In this document: positions 60,536 through 64,000 of the stretch, piece after piece
Layout of the letters: each line of letters begins with the position of its first letter
How positions within the stretch are numbered: position 1 is the first letter of the stretch
NCBI RefSeq assembly: GCF_042643165.1
Contig: NZ_JBHRSH010000002.1
Location: 806,001-870,000 of the forward strand
Direction of reading: 5' to 3'
DNA: 64,000 nt
Origin: Hyphococcus aureus
GTDB lineage: Bacteria > Pseudomonadota > Alphaproteobacteria > Caulobacterales > Parvularculaceae
The notes under the pieces: model-generated
Database searches by the model: none
What the model saw: only the letters and a program-made list of their open reading frames with translations
What the model was told of the DNA's origin: nothing
Program-made: the position numbers and the translations under genes

Positions 60536-61537
60536 ATGTCTGGTTACGGTTTTCCCACACTGCTTCAATATAGCCGCCTGACAAGCACGGCGGCCGACCT
60601 GAAATCACGGGCCGAACAGGCGCGCACGGAAATGGTCACCGGACGCATCGCCAATCTGAAAACAGAGCTTGGCGGCACGATCGGGGATGTCCATCTGCTG
60701 AACAAGGCTATCGGCGATGTCACCGCACGCCAGGACGCTGCGACCCGCGCCCTCGGCCGCACGCAAGCTTCCCAATCGGCCCTTACCCTCGCCGGGGACG
60801 GCATCGTGACGATTGGCGCCGACCTCCTGAGCGCCGTCGGCCAGAGCCACGAGCCAAGCATCAATATCGCCGGCACCAAAGCCAAGCTGCAACTCGACGC
60901 AGCTGTTTCCGCGTTCAACACACGCTATGAAGGGCGCAGCCTTTTCTCGGGCGACGCGTCAAACCTTCCGGCGCTGGCCGATGCTGAAACGCTGCTGACC
61001 GATGTTCGCGCGATATTCGCAGGCGCCGCGGATAATGCGCAACTGCAGACCGATCTCGACGCCTATTTCAACGACCCGGCTGGCGGTTTTGAAACGACCA
61101 TCTATACGGGCGGTTCAGGCAATGCGGCGCGCACCGAAATCGCGGACGGCGAACTGGTCGATTATAGCGCCAAGGCCGATGAACAGGCCGTGCGCGATCT
61201 TCTGCGCCATCTCGCCACTGTCGTCGTCGCCGACGAACAGACCGGCTTTGTAGACCGCAGCGCAGCTCTTTCGACAGCCGCTGGCGGCCTCATTCAGGCG
61301 GACAGCGACATCACCGCCATCCGCGCCCGCATAGGCGCCTCGGAAGAGCGTATCGCCGCGGCGCAAACCCGCCTTGAGGCCGAAAAGACGGCTTACAGCA
61401 TCACCTATAATGAGCACACCGCGCGCGATCCTTATGAAGCGGCGACGCTTCTCCAGCAAATCGAATCGCAGCTGGAAGCCTCCTACATCATGACCTCGCG
61501 CATCTCCCTCCTCTCTCTCACCAATTATTTGAGATAA
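60536..61537 (+). CDS. flgL: Flagellar hook-filament junction protein FlgL
   Basis: A 333-residue flagellin-like protein. Long helical N- and C-terminal segments (residues 1-110 and about 250-333) flank a shorter variable middle, and the C-terminus reads ETLLQQIESQLEASYIMTSRISLLSLTNYL in pattern (split here), typical of FlgL and flagellin D0. The context right behind flgK and ahead of flgI sets the call; a short flagellin is the alternative. There is no signal peptide, as expected for export through the flagellar type III apparatus. Confidence 0.85.
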   Translation: MSGYGFPTLLQYSRLTSTAADLKSRAEQARTEMVTGRIANLKTELGGTIGDVHLLNKAIGDVTARQDAATRALGRTQASQSALTLAGDGIVTIGADLLSAVGQSHEPSINIAGTKAKLQLDAAVSAFNTRYEGRSLFSGDASNLPALADAETLLTDVRAIFAGAADNAQLQTDLDAYFNDPAGGFETTIYTGGSGNAARTEIADGELVDYSAKADEQAVRDLLRHLATVVVADEQTGFVDRSAALSTAAGGLIQADSDITAIRARIGASEERIAAAQTRLEAEKTAYSITYNEHTARDPYEAATLLQQIESQLEASYIMTSRISLLSLTNYLR

Positions 61538-61539
61538 CA

Positions 61540-62652
61540 ATGTTTGAACGCCTGAAAGTTTTTTGCGCCGCGGTTCTCGCAGGCTTTGTATTTGTCGCTG
61601 ACGCATCCGCCGATGTGCGTCTGAAAGACATCGTCAATATCGAAGGCGTTCGCGGCAACGATCTTGTCGGCTATGGTCTTGTCGTCGGTCTCGACGGCAC
61701 GGGCGACGGCCTGCGCAATTCTCCCTATACCGAAGAGGCCATGTCGAGCCTGCTCGAGCGTCTCGGCATCAATGTGCAGGGCGAGGATTTTCGTCCGCGC
61801 AATGTCGCGGCGGTTGTTGTCACCGCGACGTTGCCGCCATTCGCGCGCGCCGGTTCGCAGATCGACATTACGGTTTCGGCGATTGGCGACGCTTCGAACC
61901 TCCTTGGCGGCACGCTGATCATGACGCCGCTTCACGCCGGCGACGGCCAGATTTACGCCGTGGCGCAAGGCCCGGTTCTCGCCAGCGGCTTTTCCGCCGA
62001 AGGCGACGGCGCCTCGGTGACCTTTGGCGCGCCGACATCAGGATCGATCCCCCAGGGGGCCCGCGTCGAACGTGAGATTGAGTTTAATTTCGAAGACATG
62101 GAAACGCTGCATCTCGCTTTGCGCGCGCCTGACTTTACAACCGCGGCCCGCGTGGAAGCGGCCATCAATAACGCTTTCGGTCAACCGATTGCGAAAATTC
62201 TCGATCCCGGCACCATTGAGCTCGCTATGGCGGGCGCTCCCTTGAGCCCGGTTCACCTGATCGGCCGCATTGAAAACATCCGGATCACGCCGGAGCAGAA
62301 AGCGCGTATCGTCATCGACCAGAAATCCGGCACCGTTGTGCTTGGCGCCGATGTGAAGATTTCCCGCTTTGCCGTGACGCAAGGAAACCTGACCATCACC
62401 GTGCGTGAAACGCCCTTTGTCTCACAGCCCAACCCCTTCTCGCGCAATGGCGAAACTATCGTCCTGCCGGACACGTCCATCGAGGTGAACACCAACTCGG
62501 AACGGCGCATCGCGGAAGTGGACGAGAATGTTTCGCTCTCCGACCTGATCGAAGGGCTGAACGCTCTCGGCGTTGGTCCGCGCGAGCTGATCGACATTTT
62601 GAAGTCGGTCAAGGCCGCCGGCGCGCTTCACGCCGAACTGGTCTTGATGTAA
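61540..62652 (+). CDS. flgI: Flagellar P-ring protein FlgI
   Basis: A 370-residue periplasmic protein with a Sec signal peptide ending at about residue 23-25 (VADASA) and the highly conserved mature start DVRLKDIVNIEGVRGNDLVGYGLVVGLDGTGDGLRN (split here). FlgI forms the P ring around the flagellar rod in the peptidoglycan layer. Only 2 bases separate it from flgL. The conserved C-terminal GVGPRELIDILKSVKAAGALHAEL is present. No flgA, flgH or flgJ follows; the next gene is on the other strand. Confidence 0.96.
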   Translation: MFERLKVFCAAVLAGFVFVADASADVRLKDIVNIEGVRGNDLVGYGLVVGLDGTGDGLRNSPYTEEAMSSLLERLGINVQGEDFRPRNVAAVVVTATLPPFARAGSQIDITVSAIGDASNLLGGTLIMTPLHAGDGQIYAVAQGPVLASGFSAEGDGASVTFGAPTSGSIPQGARVEREIEFNFEDMETLHLALRAPDFTTAARVEAAINNAFGQPIAKILDPGTIELAMAGAPLSPVHLIGRIENIRITPEQKARIVIDQKSGTVVLGADVKISRFAVTQGNLTITVRETPFVSQPNPFSRNGETIVLPDTSIEVNTNSERRIAEVDENVSLSDLIEGLNALGVGPRELIDILKSVKAAGALHAELVLM

Positions 62653-62657
62653 CGGCG

Positions 62658-63101
62658 TCAGTCCGTTTCCAGCGACTTTTCGAGCAGGCCGAGAATTCGC
62701 CCGGCCTCCTCGGCGCTGAGTTCGCTGAAAAACGCCCTCGCCATTTTTTTGCGAAGCTTGCCGATTGAGGCAATCACTTTGCGACCCTCGGCTGTGATGC
62801 GCACCATATAGGTCCGTTTGTCGGCTTCTCCTTTCCGCCGCTCAATGTAACCGGCCGCTTCGAGACTTTTCAGCGCGCGCCCCACATTTGTCCGGTCGAT
62901 GAAGATCATCCCTGACAGAACGTCTTGCGCGACTTCGCCTTTTTGCTGGGAAACCAGATTCAACAACCTCGCCTCGGTGTGATTGAGCCCGAGCCCGGCG
63001 AACCACCGCTCCGCATCCTGAAACCGCCGCCGCGCCAGCGTTCCGATGAGGTCATAGAGCGCGAGGTGGTTATCCAGGTCGCTCCCCTTTGCGTTTTTCA
63101 T
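62658..63101 (-). CDS. MarR-family winged-helix regulator
   Basis: A 147-residue regulator of the MarR family. The N-terminal dimer helix is followed by helix-turn-helix SQQKGEVAQDVLSGMIFIDRTNVGRALKSLEAAGYIERRK (split here) and the wing KADKRTYMVRIT-type segment near 100. Such regulators usually repress their own gene and a divergent partner in response to small ligands. The start at 63101 follows GGGAGAG; a longer frame begins 24 bases upstream. It is divergent from a methyltransferase gene, and a 14-base palindrome lies between the two genes. Confidence 0.88.
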   Translation of the reverse strand: MKNAKGSDLDNHLALYDLIGTLARRRFQDAERWFAGLGLNHTEARLLNLVSQQKGEVAQDVLSGMIFIDRTNVGRALKSLEAAGYIERRKGEADKRTYMVRITAEGRKVIASIGKLRKKMARAFFSELSAEEAGRILGLLEKSLETD

Positions 63102-63130
63102 GTTGACTCTCCCGGCCTCACACATATATA

Positions 63131-63144
63131 TGCGTGCGCACGCA
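63131..63144. promoter_or_regulatory. Palindrome between marR and the methyltransferase gene
   Basis: TGCGTGCGCACGCA is a perfect 14-base inverted repeat 30 bases upstream of the marR start and 31 bases before the methyltransferase start. It sits beside an AT-rich TATATA segment. The position fits an operator for the MarR protein acting on both genes. Confidence 0.45.
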
Positions 63145-63174
63145 CTTATTTGATTAGATTATAGGTACTCTAAA

Positions 63175-63750
63175 ATGCAACAGAACGAAAGAGATGACGC
63201 TTTCCTATCCATCCGGAAAGATGCAGCGATCGCGTTAAAGGCGATTTCACTGCCAAAAGATGCAGCAGTGCTTGATGTTGGGACCGGCGGCGGAAAATTC
63301 GCCATCTCCCTCGCCTTTGAAGGCTATAATGTTTTGACCGGCCAGCCCTACAGCGACGCCATGAATTACGGTCATGAAAGCTGGGAAGAAAAAGCGCAGG
63401 CCCATGGGGTCCGCGAGAAAATTCAGTTTCAGGCGTTCGACGCCAGCAACATGCCTTTTAGCGAAAACACCTTCGACGCCGTCTTTTTCTTCGGGGTTCT
63501 TCATCATGTTGACGAGCCCAAGCGCATCACGGTCTTCCGCGAGGCGCTGCGCGTCGCCAAACCGTCCGGCGCGGTCGTCTTTTTCGAGCCCACAAAGGCG
63601 ATGCTCGAAAAATTATGGGTCGACGATCACAGTCACCCGCTGGCCGCCAACCCGGCCGATTATATCGGCGATGAAAAGGTCCGCGAGCGCCGCCTTCAAG
63701 GCGACATGATGGATATTTTCATTTACGAAAAAACGAGCGCCAATACTTAA
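63175..63750 (+). CDS. Class I SAM-dependent methyltransferase
   Basis: A 191-residue methyltransferase. The SAM-binding motif I is LDVGTGGGKFAISLA near 34-48, the acidic motif II segment follows near 80 (QAFDASNMPFSENTFDAVFFFGVLHHV, split here), and motif IV includes LHHV. The fold resembles Methyltransf_11/UbiE-like enzymes; the substrate is not clear. It is divergent from a MarR regulator with 73 bases between starts and a palindrome in the gap, so it may be induced by a ligand of that regulator. It ends with a 4-base TTAA stop overlap with the next gene on the other strand. Confidence 0.84.
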   Translation: MQQNERDDAFLSIRKDAAIALKAISLPKDAAVLDVGTGGGKFAISLAFEGYNVLTGQPYSDAMNYGHESWEEKAQAHGVREKIQFQAFDASNMPFSENTFDAVFFFGVLHHVDEPKRITVFREALRVAKPSGAVVFFEPTKAMLEKLWVDDHSHPLAANPADYIGDEKVRERRLQGDMMDIFIYEKTSANT

Positions 63751-64000
63751 AGCCGCGCCGACAAAAGCTCCACGACACGCAGGCGCGCTTCGGGCAACTG
63801 CTTGTCCGATATGTGGAGGATGCGCGTTTCGATGAAATGCCCCGTGGTCGCTAACGCGTCGATCGCCTCCTTTAGCGTCGCCTCACTTGAGGCGCCGCGG
63901 AGGAAGGCGGGCAAGGGCAACATCTTGTCTTTGTAAGGCTCTCCCGCCTCGGCCGACACGGCGCAGGCCGAGCGCGGCGACACATAGATCAGGTCTTCGC
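63747..64000 (-). CDS. Unrecognised gene, C-terminal part (partial at window edge)
   Basis: The frame is open to the end of the window, so the start lies outside. At least 83 residues are present, ending in a helical, charged C-terminus (PEARLRVVELLSARL). I do not recognise the family. The stop TAA shares four bases with the methyltransferase stop on the other strand. A GTG at 63983 is in frame but the reading frame continues upstream, so it need not be a start. Confidence 0.55.
   Translation of the reverse strand, partial: EDLIYVSPRSACAVSAEAGEPYKDKMLPLPAFLRGASSEATLKEAIDALATTGHFIETRILHISDKQLPEARLRVVELLSARL

Noticed and set aside
1..64000. Prophage, transposon, CRISPR array, rRNA or tRNA genes
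   Set aside because: Reading across both strands, I saw no integrase or transposase, no regularly spaced repeats and no cloverleaf or rRNA signatures.

Overview
The window looks like chromosomal DNA of a free-living, aerobic to microaerobic marine-type alphaproteobacterium. The support is a GC-rich coding style, FixLJ-FixK control next to a complete ccoNOQP-ccoGHIS cluster, an ArsR/beta-carbonic anhydrase/SulP module, several TonB-dependent receptors, a yfgM-bamB-der operon and a ligase-associated Lhr/PdeM pair. A Hyphomonadaceae- or Parvularculaceae-like host is plausible, but this is inference. I found no rRNA, tRNA, CRISPR array, integrase or insertion sequence.

Layout. 1-4.1 kb: end of a PPOX-type flavin protein, PdeM nuclease, a low-GC orphan gene and the Lhr-type helicase. 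4.2-7.0 kb: SulP transporter, carbonic anhydrase and ArsR regulator, a probable inorganic carbon module. 7.2-9.0 kb: PuuD-like membrane protein and an exported beta-helix protein. 9.1-13.3 kb: HutI, then a tight three-gene unit of a diacylglycerol kinase, a Tam41-type CDP-diacylglycerol synthase and an alpha/beta hydrolase. 13.5-19.2 kb: TonB receptor, a branched palindromic repeat, lactonase-like lipoprotein, glycerol kinase, esterase. 19.2-22.2 kb: divergent selD and mnmH (selenouridine tRNA modification) and an SDR. 22.2-25.9 kb: der, bamB, yfgM.

26-42.6 kb is polyamine catabolism in two parts. On the minus strand a TonB receptor, an unknown membrane protein, an aldehyde dehydrogenase and an omega-aminotransferase form one run. 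On the plus strand a glutamate-putrescine ligase, a second aminotransferase, a second glutamine synthetase-like ligase and a PuuB-like oxidase form another, beside a GntR/FCD regulator. Both runs have a TGTGATCAC-type palindrome upstream, and the plus-strand run has a 5' leader with three predicted stem-loops.

42.6-53.3 kb is a respiratory oxygen-response locus: ccoS, ccoI, ccoH, ccoG, ccoP, ccoQ, ccoO, ccoN on the minus strand, a perfect FNR/FixK box, then fixL, fixJ and fixK on the plus strand, with a FixJ-type palindrome before fixK. The likely circuit is FixL sensing oxygen through heme, FixJ activating fixK, and FixK activating cco. 53.3-56.5 kb: flavodoxin-fold oxidoreductase, M28 peptidase and a divergent FliM-like protein. 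56.7-62.7 kb: motB, flgE, flgK, flgL, flgI. 62.7-64 kb: MarR regulator, methyltransferase and a truncated gene at the window edge.

The best candidates for new biology are the kinase/Tam41 lipid unit, the structured leader plus shared operator of the polyamine loci, and the low-GC gene set between the helicase and PdeM.
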